A stretch of 64,000 nucleotides of DNA from GCA-002733465 sp039969155 (GTDB lineage Bacteria > Pseudomonadota > Gammaproteobacteria > Enterobacterales > Kangiellaceae): assembly GCA_039969155.1 (NCBI GenBank), contig JBDVOJ010000015.1, positions 1 through 64,000 on the forward strand. Reading direction: 5' to 3'. Both the position numbers and the translations under genes were made by a program. Below the pieces are notes generated by a model that searched no databases, had not been told where the DNA came from, and worked only from the letters and a program-made list of their open reading frames with translations. Positions 1 to 7,642 of the stretch are shown piece after piece (position 1 is the stretch's first letter; every line of letters starts with the position of its first letter).

Positions 1-222
1 CATTCCATCCATTTCAGGCATGCGTAAATCACATAAAACTAAATCAGGACTGAATTCTTTAAATAGCTCAATCCCCTGCACTCCGTTTACGGCCTGAATG
101 ACATTAAACCCACTATCTTCTAAATAGATAGCCATACTCTCTCTTACAAGAGTTTCATCGTCTATAACTAGAATCGTACTGAGTTTAATAGAGGTGTCCA
201 ATATTGTTGTTGAATCATCCAT
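1..222 (-). CDS. Response regulator, N-terminal receiver domain (cut by window edge)
   Basis: Only the first 74 codons lie in the window; the rest runs off the left edge. Translation of the minus strand gives a receiver domain: an acidic pair after a beta strand (VIDDE, residues 19-23), then CDLRMPEMDG with the phosphoacceptor aspartate at residue 65. ATG is at 220-222. The combination YLEDSGF and CDLRMPEMDG reminds me of RssB-type regulators fused to a PP2C/SpoIIE phosphatase, but the output domain is not visible, so a GGDEF or other output is equally possible. It is divergent from the PilZ gene at 410. A candidate -10 box TATAAT (minus strand, 258-263) lies just upstream, with no clear -35. 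Confidence 0.85.
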   Translation of the reverse strand, partial: MDDSTTILDTSIKLSTILVIDDETLVRESMAIYLEDSGFNVIQAVNGVQGIELFKEFSPDLVLCDLRMPEMDGM

Positions 223-257
223 AGATACTGCTGCGGCTTCAAAGGTTTTGTTATTTG

Positions 258-263
258 ATTATA
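258..263 (-). promoter_or_regulatory. Candidate -10 box for the response regulator
   Basis: A perfect TATAAT on the minus strand, 35 bases before the ATG at 222. No good -35 hexamer is visible 16-18 bases further upstream, so this is a weak call. Confidence 0.3.
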
Positions 264-319
264 GCTCAATTAAAATTTAACGAGTTAAATCCTAAACAGT
301 GGTTTTATTGGTATTTTAA

Positions 320-348
320 TTGACCGACAATCATTTATTTCCTAGTAT
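320..348 (+). promoter_or_regulatory. Sigma-70 type promoter for the PilZ gene
   Basis: TTGACC at 320-325, a 17-base spacer, then TAGTAT at 343-348. The expected transcription start is near 355, giving a leader of about 55 bases before the ATG at 410. Seen by eye only. Confidence 0.55.
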
Positions 349-409
349 TATAGCTGAAAATATAGCAACACCAGCTAAGAATTAAAAATTGTACTTTTAG
401 GGGGAGCTC

Positions 410-715
410 ATGCCATCGACCGGTAATGATTACGACGAGAAAAGAAATTTTATCCGCATGTTCGTTAATGCCGATGTGCAAATCACTGATCCTGCCACAT
501 CGCAGACATATCAAGGCCAAGGTAAAAATCTCAGTGGAGATGGTGCGGCCTTCACCACTAAAGAAAAATTTAAGATAAATCAAAGACTTAACTTAAATAT
601 TAGTTCGGAACGAAGTCCTATGGCATCCTTGAATGCGGAGTTTGAAGTGAAACGTGTTGATCAGCTAGAAGATGGCTCTTTCGAAGTTGCTGGCACAATG
701 GTAGACGTAAGGTAA
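410..715 (+). CDS. Single-domain PilZ protein (cyclic di-GMP receptor)
   Basis: A 101-residue protein consisting of one PilZ domain. The cyclic di-GMP binding signature is present: RNFIR (RxxxR, residues 12-16) and NLSGDG ((D/N)xSxxG, about residues 40-45). Such proteins normally bind cyclic di-GMP and pass the signal to a partner such as a pilus, flagellum or polysaccharide machine; the partner cannot be deduced here. The start is supported by GGGGAG at 401-406. It has its own promoter (320-348) and terminator (754-780), so it appears to be monocistronic. It is divergent from a response regulator gene. Two HD-GYP genes and the pilB operon in this window belong to the same signalling sphere. 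Confidence 0.88.
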   Translation: MPSTGNDYDEKRNFIRMFVNADVQITDPATSQTYQGQGKNLSGDGAAFTTKEKFKINQRLNLNISSERSPMASLNAEFEVKRVDQLEDGSFEVAGTMVDVR

Positions 716-753
716 AGACGATACTGAAATCTTCATTTGCTAGAATATCAAAT

Positions 754-780
754 AAAAAGGCCCCATATCGGGGCTTTTTT
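754..780 (+). terminator. Intrinsic terminator after the PilZ gene
   Basis: Hairpin GCCCC-ATATC-GGGGC (760-774) flanked by AAAAAG on the left and TTTTTT on the right. It can work on both strands and so may also end mlaA, which converges on it. Confidence 0.85.
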
Positions 781-809
781 ATGACCTAAAATTTAGTATT
801 TAGTAATAA

Positions 810-1538
810 TTAAAACTCGCAATCTTCTTCATCTTCCTCTTCGCATTCAAATGCGTCGTCAAAAGGCAAATTCCCATCAAAAACTTTATATCGTCGGTTT
901 TGTAAATAAATATCCCTAACAAAAGAATATTCATCGGTCGCCGATTCTAGCTGCTCCTCGTACGCTAGCAAGCCAGCTCGAGTATCGATTAATTCTATTA
1001 GCTTGATTTGATTTCGGGTTCGAATATGATCGATCTCACTGATAAGGTCAGTTTCAGAGTCAATCGGCATCGCAAAGGTATCCCTTAAAGTTGATGGACC
1101 GATAAATGGCAACATGACATAGGGCCCATCTCCAACGCCCCAGGTGGCAAGTGTTTGACCAAAATCTTCATCGTGCTTATCAAGACCCATACTCGATGCA
1201 GGATCCCACAGGCCTGCTATTCCAAGGGTTGAATTAACAACAAAACGCGCAAGATCGGAAATCGAATCTACCGGTTTACCCTGCAAAAGGTTATTCAGGA
1301 AATTGGGAATATCACCAAGATTACTAAAAACATTGCTAACACCAGTCTCAATAAAATCGGGTGTTACCGCTTTATAACCTTTAGCGACCGGTTTGGCTAC
1401 CGCTGAGTCAACTGCCTTATTGAAACTGTATACACCTCGATTCCAGCCTTCCCAAGGATCTTTGGGGTTGCTGCCAGAACTAGCGCAGCCGCTAAGAATT
1501 AAAGCCGTCAAGATCATAGCGCTTCTGACTAAAATCAA
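810..1538 (-). CDS. mlaA: MlaA (VacJ) family outer-membrane lipoprotein
   Basis: MlaA sits in the outer membrane, removes mislocalised phospholipids from the outer leaflet and passes them to MlaC and the MlaFEDB transporter. The protein shows a lipoprotein signal with lipobox LSGC, then the family opening DPWEGWNRGVYSFN, then the RFVVNSTLGIAGLWDPAS and LPFIGPSTLRD blocks typical of VacJ. I place the start at TTG 1538 because AGGAG lies seven bases upstream and the result is a short normal lipoprotein signal. A longer reading from TTG 1586 adds 16 residues, but its start overlaps the T-tract of the terminator of the upstream gene. The C terminus is unusual: a strongly acidic tail with two cysteines (residues like ECEEEDEEDCEF). 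Other mla genes are not in the window. Confidence 0.93.
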   Translation of the reverse strand: MILVRSAMILTALILSGCASSGSNPKDPWEGWNRGVYSFNKAVDSAVAKPVAKGYKAVTPDFIETGVSNVFSNLGDIPNFLNNLLQGKPVDSISDLARFVVNSTLGIAGLWDPASSMGLDKHDEDFGQTLATWGVGDGPYVMLPFIGPSTLRDTFAMPIDSETDLISEIDHIRTRNQIKLIELIDTRAGLLAYEEQLESATDEYSFVRDIYLQNRRYKVFDGNLPFDDAFECEEEDEEDCEF

Positions 1539-1582
1539 TGTAAGTCTCCTCGTGACTTCTATGTCACCAAAAATATCTTTAG

Positions 1583-1623
1583 GCAAAAAAAATCAGGCCT
1601 ACTTGAGTAGAGCCTGATTTTAT
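1583..1623 (-). terminator. Intrinsic terminator after the EGKCG-repeat gene
   Basis: On the minus strand, an ATCAGGC arm and its complement GCCTGAT enclose a CTACTCAAGTAG core, followed by a run of eight T (1583-1594 region). It lies directly downstream of the gene ending at 1659 and separates it from mlaA. Confidence 0.8.
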
Positions 1624-1658
1624 CTTCTAGAACAAATTTAGACTAGATAAATTGGTGT

Positions 1659-2069
1659 CTATTTACCACCACACTTACCTTCGCCACATTTGCCTTCTTT
1701 TTTACCTTTCTTCTTGTCGCCGCATTTACCTTCGCCGCACTTGCCTTCTTTTTTACCTTTCTTGTCACCGCATTTGCCTTCGCCGCATTTGCCGTCTTTC
1801 TTACCTTTCTTGTCACCGCATTTGCCTTCGCCGCATTTGCCGTCTTTCTTACCTTTCTTGTCACCGCATTTGCCTTCGCCGCATTTGCCGTCTTTCTTGC
1901 CTTTCTTATCACCGCATTTGCCTTCGCCGCATTTGCCGTCATCACCGACAATAGTTTGCACTTGATCCACTTGAGCAAATGGGTTCGCATCTGCAGAAGC
2001 AGTGTTGATAAACATTAAAGAGAATACCAAAGAGCTGACTAATGCCGCCAATTTAGTAAATTTTTTCAT
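1659..2069 (-). CDS. Secreted EGKCG-repeat peptide, HvfA-like copper-binding RiPP precursor
   Basis: A 136-residue protein with a clear Sec signal peptide (residues 1-26, cleavage after ASA), an 18-residue spacer, then six tandem copies (residues 45-136) of a 16-17 residue unit, GKCGEGKCG followed by a lysine-rich linker. There are 12 cysteines, all in (E/D)GKCG motifs: eight EGKCG and four DGKCG. The EGKCG pentapeptide is the known substrate motif of HvfA-type precursors, where the iron enzyme HvfB (MNIO family) and its partner HvfC turn the cysteines into oxazolone-thioamide groups that bind copper. That link is from family knowledge; no hvfB or hvfC gene lies within this window. GGAG upstream supports the ATG. 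The neighbours (mlaA, ccmI) are unrelated, and the gene has its own terminator. Alternative: an unmodified metal- or thiol-buffering protein. Confidence 0.75.
   Translation of the reverse strand: MKKFTKLAALVSSLVFSLMFINTASADANPFAQVDQVQTIVGDDGKCGEGKCGDKKGKKDGKCGEGKCGDKKGKKDGKCGEGKCGDKKGKKDGKCGEGKCGDKKGKKEGKCGEGKCGDKKKGKKEGKCGEGKCGGK
1662..1937 (-). repeat. In-frame tandem repeat, unit about 48 bases, six copies
   Basis: The units encode GKCGEGKCG plus a lysine-rich linker (linker KKGKKD or KKGKKE, one copy with an extra lysine, last copy shortened). The middle copies are nearly identical at the DNA level, so copy number could vary between strains or be misassembled. Confidence 0.9.
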
Positions 2070-2383
2070 GAGTGTTATCTCCGTTTTTATAGAATTTAAG
2101 TGTTAAACCCAAATATTACTCAGGCTGCATTTAAGACGGTTGTTTATACTTATTGTTACAGCCAAAAATGTTTAATCTGAGCAATTTCAAACCGATGACT
2201 TACCTCACAAATCGTTGAATTACATAGAAAAAGCAATTCAAACCTACATCATCGATAGCCAAACAGATTGTTCTGATTTGGTCGTGCCTTAAAGATGCAC
2301 CACCCATTAGAATTATGCAACAGTTTATTGTTGCAAAGTTCACATTTATTTAAAAATCATAGACTTAAGAATGTAACTAGAGA
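2070..2383. other. Intergenic region between the EGKCG-repeat gene and ccmI
   Basis: It holds the ribosome binding site and candidate promoter of the repeat gene. A small inverted repeat, TGCAACA-6-TGTTGCA at 2316-2335, follows the end of the ccm operon; it has no T-run, so it is at best a weak processing or termination signal. No convincing gene is present. Confidence 0.5.
2135..2160 (-). promoter_or_regulatory. Candidate ECF-sigma promoter for the EGKCG-repeat gene
   Basis: On the minus strand TGTAAC (2155-2160) is followed after 16 bases by CGTC (2135-2138), about 66 bases before the ATG. The AAC / CGT pairing with this spacing is typical of extracytoplasmic-function sigma factors, and related MNIO-linked peptide operons are known to be ECF-controlled. 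No competing good sigma-70 promoter was seen. The regulator gene is not in the window. Confidence 0.35.
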
Positions 2384-3115
2384 TTACTGCTTAGATTTTT
2401 TAACAAATTCACGTTTCGCAAAGTCTATTTGCTTTTGCAAGCGGCTTGTATCATTACCTGAGTTGGCCAAGATTTGTTTTAATCTTTCCCAAGTATTAAT
2501 TGCCAAACCAAACTTTTGTTGTCTTAATTGAATGAAACCTAGAGTCAATAGCGCACTTTGATGGTCTGGTTGTATTTGAACCGCCTGACGCAATAAGTAC
2601 TCAGCGCGAGCAATATCCGCCTCTTCGCCCCTTGCTGTAACAACTTGCGCATTGGCTACCAACCAGTCTGGTCGCATTTCTATCCTAAGAGCCCTCGTTA
2701 GAGCGGCGTCTGCAAGGTCGGTCATTTGTAGTTGGAAATAGACTTCAGCAAGCATAAACCACAATTGACCATTTTGAGGGTCTTTATCGATTGCGGTTCT
2801 TAGAGATAGTACTAATTCTTGGATATTACTAGCATCAGCGGTTAATTCTTTGCCTAACTTTAGATCTTGAAAATGCTCTTGCGCACTAAGCCACTCGACT
2901 TGTTTATCAAGATTTCCTAACCAGAAATAACCAACAGGAACCAACATAAATATAATAGTGATAACTAAAATAGATTTCATGCCAGAATTATTCTTGCTTG
3001 AAAACAAATCTTTTTCTTGTTCATCAGCAGCTAAAATCTGTGAATGAACGCTTTGCCATATATAAACAATCGCAGCAATGAGGCTTATCGCGACGGCCAA
3101 CCAAAAATTAGTCAT
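2384..3115 (-). CDS. ccmI: CcmI, TPR apocytochrome c chaperone
   Basis: Last gene of the cytochrome c maturation operon. CcmI binds the C terminus of apocytochrome c and delivers it to the CcmF-CcmH haem ligation complex. The 243-residue protein has an N-terminal membrane segment (about 5-20), a second one (about 47-67), then a periplasmic TPR region, for example GQLWFMLAEVYFQL and QSALLTLGFIQLRQ. E. coli carries this as a C-terminal extension of CcmH; here it is a separate gene, as in Pseudomonas. Its ATG overlaps the end of ccmH by eight bases, implying coupled translation. Confidence 0.9.
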   Translation of the reverse strand: MTNFWLAVAISLIAAIVYIWQSVHSQILAADEQEKDLFSSKNNSGMKSILVITIIFMLVPVGYFWLGNLDKQVEWLSAQEHFQDLKLGKELTADASNIQELVLSLRTAIDKDPQNGQLWFMLAEVYFQLQMTDLADAALTRALRIEMRPDWLVANAQVVTARGEEADIARAEYLLRQAVQIQPDHQSALLTLGFIQLRQQKFGLAINTWERLKQILANSGNDTSRLQKQIDFAKREFVKKSKQ

Positions 3116-3536
3116 CTTCGTTTACTCTGTTTTTAGAATACCATCTAAGAAAAAATATAAGAGCCAGCGCTAAAAAGATAATTGGACCAGCCCATAAGAA
3201 TGCATTACTCTGATTTAGCTCTGGATTAAACAAAATAAATTCTCCATAGCGCTCTTTCATAAAGCTAAGAATCTGCGCATCAGATTCACCATTCTTAACT
3301 TTTTCATAGACGATTCTCTTTAGGTCTTTAGAAAGATCTGAATCAGAATCTGCCAAATTCTGATTTTGACATTTAGGACACCGCAGTTCTGCAGTTAATT
3401 TTTGGAATCGAGCTTCTAACTCTGGATCATCAAAATCATAAGTTTCGATACTCGCAGCAACATTAATACTGGCTAATACGAGTAAAATCACTAGTCCGAT
3501 TCTAATTGCATTGTTTAAAACGTCTGAACAGTTCAT
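3108..3536 (-). CDS. ccmH: CcmH, apocytochrome c thioreductase
   Basis: A 142-residue protein with an N-terminal signal/anchor (about residues 11-29), the family motif LRCPKCQNQN (Cys53 and Cys56) and a C-terminal membrane helix (about 112-132). The two cysteines keep the CXXCH haem-binding site of apocytochrome c reduced before ligation. The length matches the short CcmH form that lacks the TPR part. It abuts ccmG directly and overlaps ccmI by eight bases. Confidence 0.95.
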   Translation of the reverse strand: MNCSDVLNNAIRIGLVILLVLASINVAASIETYDFDDPELEARFQKLTAELRCPKCQNQNLADSDSDLSKDLKRIVYEKVKNGESDAQILSFMKERYGEFILFNPELNQSNAFLWAGPIIFLALALIFFLRWYSKNRVNEDD

Positions 3537-4085
3537 CTAAAATCCCTTTTTTATTTTTTCAATTAAAGGAAGTATCGTATTATTGTAGACTTCGGGTGTG
3601 ACCACGCCAACATGCCGATATCGCACTTTACCTGCTCTATCGATAATAAACGTTTCTGGTGCTCCATAAACCCCAAAATCTATGCCTAGTCTGCCGTTTT
3701 TATCAAACAAATTCCATGCAAAGAAATTTCCTTGTTCCGCCAAGAACTTTAAAGCTTTCGGTTTAGTATCTCGATAATTCAGACCAACCAAAGTTAGATC
3801 TTTATTTTTTGCGTACTCCTTCCAATAAGGATGCTCTACATAGCAAGACGGACACCAACTGGCCCAAACATTAAGCAAAGTAATTTTGCCTAGGAAATCT
3901 GCTTCAGTTCGAAATTGCCCTGGCTTCAATAAATCTTCTACTTGGAACTTCGGAATTTCTCGATCAATCAACTGCGATGGTAGCTTAGTTTTATCTTGGC
4001 CAACCAAAATATAAAAAGCGATCACAACAGCAACAAATGTCAAAACGACTATGATATTTCTAACTAAGTGACTTTTCTGTTCCAT
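3537..4085 (-). CDS. ccmG: CcmG (DsbE), membrane-anchored thioredoxin-like protein
   Basis: A 182-residue protein with one N-terminal membrane helix (about 10-28) and a periplasmic thioredoxin fold. The active site is WCPSC (Cys78 and Cys81), inside NVWASWCPSC, and GAPETFIIDRAGKVRYRH is the typical cis-proline loop region. It passes electrons from DsbD to CcmH and apocytochrome c. Nine bases separate it from ccmF. Confidence 0.95.
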   Translation of the reverse strand: MEQKSHLVRNIIVVLTFVAVVIAFYILVGQDKTKLPSQLIDREIPKFQVEDLLKPGQFRTEADFLGKITLLNVWASWCPSCYVEHPYWKEYAKNKDLTLVGLNYRDTKPKALKFLAEQGNFFAWNLFDKNGRLGIDFGVYGAPETFIIDRAGKVRYRHVGVVTPEVYNNTILPLIEKIKKGF

Positions 4086-4094
4086 AAAAAAAAC

Positions 4095-6062
4095 CTAAGC
4101 TTCAGCGACAATTTTTGATGCGTTTTTTGAACGAAGTTTGCGGTAGCGTTTGTCAAACATGGCAATGAAGCCACCAAACCCCATGAATAATGCTCCTAAC
4201 CATACCCAACGCATAAAGGATTTGACGTAAATTCTAACTGACCAAACTTTACCCGTGCTATCTAAGGATTCTCCTAGAGCAACATAAAGATCGCGGGTAA
4301 ATCCAGCATCAATATCGGCTTCTGTCATAATTTGCCGCCCAGCCAAATAAAATCGTTTTTCGGGTTTTAGCTCAAAAAGCTTTTCGCCATTTTGGAACAC
4401 CTCAAAAGTGACTTGGGTGGCCTGGTAGTTTTCCTTTCTTAAGTCTTTAACTTCCGCCATGTTAAAGGTATATCCTGCTAGCTCTTTCGATTCGCCAACA
4501 GCCATTCGAAGATCTTTTTCGATACTGTAAAAAGAAGTTAAAACAATACCTGCTAGCGTGATCACTACGCCAATGTGAGCCGAGGTCATTCCAATATTGG
4601 TTAAGGTTAAACTTTTTAGCTTTCCGGCTAGCGTTTTTTTGTATCGAGTCATTAAGTTTAGATGATAAAAACTACTAATAGCCACCCACAAAGACAAACT
4701 CAATCCAACTAACACCCATAAATAAAAGTCTCCCATCAACCAGGTACTTAGTAGGCTCAATGCAACGGCAATAACCGCAATGCTTAGCAATGGTTTTTTG
4801 AGCTTACTTAAGTTGTGCTTTTTCCAATTAAGTAAAGGACCAACACCTAACAAAGCAAATAAGATCACCATAGGAATTGGAAATATTGCATTGAAATAAG
4901 GCGCTCCCACTGACATTTTTTTACCAAACACTTCAGCGATTAAAGGATAAAGTGTTCCAAACAACACGATAAAAGTCGCGCTGACAAAGAGCACATTATT
5001 CAGCAGCAAAAACATATCCTTGGACAAAATATTAAAGTCTACTTTTGTTTTTACTCGACCAGACCGAGTTAGAAATAACAACAAAGCACTGCCGACAACA
5101 ATCGCCAAGAACATCAAAATAAATCGACCGCGTTCAGGATCATTGGTAAAAGAATGAACAGACGTTAGTACTCCTGACCGAATTAAAAAAGTCCCCAATA
5201 AGCTTAGCGAAAATGTAGAAAGGGACAGTGCTAAAGTCCAACCTTTAAACGAATTTCTCTTGTCGGTTACCGCCAGTGAATGCATTAAAGCTGTACCACT
5301 TAACCAAGGTAGGAACGATGCGTTTTCAGAAGGGTCCCAAAACCACCAACCTCCCCAACCGAGTTCATAATAAGCCCACCAGCTTCCCAGCATAATCCCT
5401 AATGTAAGGCAAGACCAAGCTGCTATGGTCCAAGGTCGTGTCCACCTAGCCCAAGTCGAAGTCCACTCTCCTTCAATTAATCCAGTCACAGCAAACGCAA
5501 AGGATACAGCGAATCCTACATATCCCATGTAAAGTAAAGGGGGATGTATAATTAATCCAAAATCTTGAAGTAATGGGTTAAGATCTGAACCGTCAATCGG
5601 AAAAAACGGCAAGGTTCGTTCGAACGGATTGGAGGTAAATAACAGAAATGAAATAAATCCACAGGCAATCATCCCGAGTACTGACAGAATACGCGAATAA
5701 CTCAAAGCGGGTAAGTTTTTACCAACAAGTGCAACCGCTATCATCCACCCTGACATGATCAAAACCCAAAGTAAAAAGGATCCTTCATGCGCTCCCCAAA
5801 CGGCTGAAAACTTATAACGATTTGGTAGCAATGAATTTGAATGCTGTGCTACGTAACGGATGGTAAAATCATCAATATAAAACGCGTAAACCAAACAGAT
5901 AAAACTCGCTAATAATGCGACAAAAAATATCACTGTTAGCGGTTTTGCTGTTCGCGTTAAAAATTGATTCCCAGTAAAGCTGCCATACATAGGCAATATG
6001 CTTAAACTAACCGAAACAATGAAAGCTAGTACCAATAAATAATTGCCGAATTCAGCATGCAT
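4095..6062 (-). CDS. ccmF: CcmF, cytochrome c haem lyase subunit
   Basis: A 655-residue polytopic membrane protein of normal CcmF length. The haem-handling WWD motif is clear: WGGWWFWDPSENASFLPWL. With CcmH and CcmI it attaches haem taken from CcmE to the apocytochrome. The large periplasmic loop near the C terminus (about residues 510-615) is also typical. Five bases separate it from ccmE, so translation is likely coupled. Confidence 0.97.
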   Translation of the reverse strand: MHAEFGNYLLVLAFIVSVSLSILPMYGSFTGNQFLTRTAKPLTVIFFVALLASFICLVYAFYIDDFTIRYVAQHSNSLLPNRYKFSAVWGAHEGSFLLWVLIMSGWMIAVALVGKNLPALSYSRILSVLGMIACGFISFLLFTSNPFERTLPFFPIDGSDLNPLLQDFGLIIHPPLLYMGYVGFAVSFAFAVTGLIEGEWTSTWARWTRPWTIAAWSCLTLGIMLGSWWAYYELGWGGWWFWDPSENASFLPWLSGTALMHSLAVTDKRNSFKGWTLALSLSTFSLSLLGTFLIRSGVLTSVHSFTNDPERGRFILMFLAIVVGSALLLFLTRSGRVKTKVDFNILSKDMFLLLNNVLFVSATFIVLFGTLYPLIAEVFGKKMSVGAPYFNAIFPIPMVILFALLGVGPLLNWKKHNLSKLKKPLLSIAVIAVALSLLSTWLMGDFYLWVLVGLSLSLWVAISSFYHLNLMTRYKKTLAGKLKSLTLTNIGMTSAHIGVVITLAGIVLTSFYSIEKDLRMAVGESKELAGYTFNMAEVKDLRKENYQATQVTFEVFQNGEKLFELKPEKRFYLAGRQIMTEADIDAGFTRDLYVALGESLDSTGKVWSVRIYVKSFMRWVWLGALFMGFGGFIAMFDKRYRKLRSKNASKIVAEA

Positions 6063-6067
6063 AAGAA

Positions 6068-6541
6068 TTATTTCCCTTCAGCCTTTTTATCGCTACGATC
6101 GACCGGATGCCCTGCTCGCTCTAACGCATCAAGCACTTCGGGCGCTTTGTATTCTTCATCATGCTTTGCCAAGATATTGTTGGCCACAAAGATCCCTTGT
6201 TCATTCAATTGCCCCATTGCGACAACGCCTTGTCCTTCTCTAAAAAGGTCTGGCATGATTTTGTCATAAGTAACCGAAATTTCTGCGACTCGATCGGTGA
6301 CTATAAAATCAGTTCTAAGCGAAGTCTCGCTGCGCACGACGCTACCTTCTTTAACTAATCCACCAATTCTAATAATTCTGTCGGTAGGTGCTGCACCTGC
6401 TTGGACTTCAGTAGGAGTAACAAAGAGATTCATTTTTTGACTACTGGCGTAAAGTACGAGACCAACTACAGCCCCAACGGCAAGCACACCAAATACAATT
6501 GCTAATAATCTTTTTTTTCTATGCGGTTTCATCGCCATCAT
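6068..6541 (-). CDS. ccmE: CcmE, periplasmic haem chaperone
   Basis: A 157-residue protein with one N-terminal membrane anchor (about 12-32) and an OB-fold periplasmic domain. The haem-binding histidine is His127 in AKHDEEYKAPEV, with the conserved tyrosine at 131. It receives haem from CcmABCD and hands it to CcmF. Codon 1 follows immediately on another ATG, so the exact start could shift by one codon or three. Confidence 0.96.
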   Translation of the reverse strand: MMAMKPHRKKRLLAIVFGVLAVGAVVGLVLYASSQKMNLFVTPTEVQAGAAPTDRIIRIGGLVKEGSVVRSETSLRTDFIVTDRVAEISVTYDKIMPDLFREGQGVVAMGQLNEQGIFVANNILAKHDEEYKAPEVLDALERAGHPVDRSDKKAEGK

Positions 6542-6613
6542 TAATACCTTGTTGCTATCGCCCGTTCTAACGGGTATAAAACTAAACTCAATTGAGCATT
6601 TTAAAAATTTTGT

Positions 6614-6829
6614 TTATTGCTCTGTACTGTTATTTGATGATTGGTTATTCAAATCGAGTCGCTGATAGAATTTCTCAAGCTCTTTAACTCGCCTATTAAC
6701 CTTTTGTTTGCTGTGGTAGAAATAAAATACCAAAGAAAACAATACTACTCCGTAGCATAGCCATACATAAAAACCGTGGCCACCCATAGCTATAAACTCT
6801 TCAAAACTTTCAAAGTGTAATTTAAACAT
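6614..6829 (-). CDS. ccmD: CcmD, small haem exporter subunit
   Basis: A 71-residue protein with one membrane helix (about 19-38) preceded by GGHGFYVWLCYG, the recognisable CcmD stretch, and followed by a charged tail. CcmD helps release haem-loaded CcmE from CcmABC. Position between ccmC and ccmE supports the call. Confidence 0.9.
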   Translation of the reverse strand: MFKLHFESFEEFIAMGGHGFYVWLCYGVVLFSLVFYFYHSKQKVNRRVKELEKFYQRLDLNNQSSNNSTEQ

Positions 6830-6872
6830 CTTGCAGTTACTCTATATTTATACCATTTCTCATTAGAAGCAG

Positions 6873-7616
6873 TTATTGTTGACCATTTCCAACCAGTTTT
6901 CTAACCCAACCTGCCATTTTCTCTCTTTCTAATATTTCAGATCGAATGCGTTGCATTAATACCGTCAGAAAATAAAACTGGTAAGCTGCAATCATCGTTA
7001 ATAAAGCAGCTAACATATCGGGGTCCATCGACGGTTTTTCAAACTTGCTAATGGTCGCCCCTTGATGAAGTGTGTTCCACCATTCTACAGAGAAATGGAT
7101 AATCGGTATGTTAACTAACCCTACTAATGCAAGTACAGCAGACGCTCTGTCCGCAGCTTTTCTATCATCAAATGCACTGTGTAACGCCATAAACCCCAAG
7201 TAGAGAAATAGCAATATCAAATAAGAGGTTAAGCGAGCATCCCACTCCCAATAGGTTCCCCAGGTCGGTTTTCCCCAAACGGCACCGGTAATTAGAGTCA
7301 GTAGCGTTAATATAGCACCAATTGGCGCGCAGCTAACAGAAACGATATGAGCCATCTTTATCCGCCAAATAAGTCCAATACCACCGCTAATGGCCATTAG
7401 TACATACCCAAACATCGATAAGAATGCTCCGGGCACATGGATATATAAGATTCTTACGGTATTTCCTTGCTGATAGTCCAAAGAAGAGAACAATAAACCT
7501 AAGGCCAGCCCAACAACAAACAAAATGAGTGTGATTGCTTTGAACCATGGCAGTAGTTTTTCAGTAAACTGAAAAAACCATTTCGGTGAAGCCATTTGAT
7601 AAAACCAAGTCCACAT
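6873..7616 (-). CDS. ccmC: CcmC, haem transfer protein to CcmE
   Basis: A 247-residue protein with six membrane helices and the WWD-type motif WGTYWEWDARLTSYLIL, by which CcmC binds haem and loads it onto CcmE. Length and position are normal for the family. It lies 43 bases before ccmD and 26 bases after ccmB. Confidence 0.96.
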   Translation of the reverse strand: MWTWFYQMASPKWFFQFTEKLLPWFKAITLILFVVGLALGLLFSSLDYQQGNTVRILYIHVPGAFLSMFGYVLMAISGGIGLIWRIKMAHIVSVSCAPIGAILTLLTLITGAVWGKPTWGTYWEWDARLTSYLILLFLYLGFMALHSAFDDRKAADRASAVLALVGLVNIPIIHFSVEWWNTLHQGATISKFEKPSMDPDMLAALLTMIAAYQFYFLTVLMQRIRSEILEREKMAGWVRKLVGNGQQ

Positions 7617-7642
7617 ACTTAAAATCCTAACTTTAATATCAT

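Noticed and set aside
1652..1965. Long open frames on the plus strand opposite the EGKCG repeats
   Set aside because: They are low-complexity mirror images (Leu/Pro/Ser or Arg/Cys repeats) created by the tandem repeats on the other strand; no start signal.
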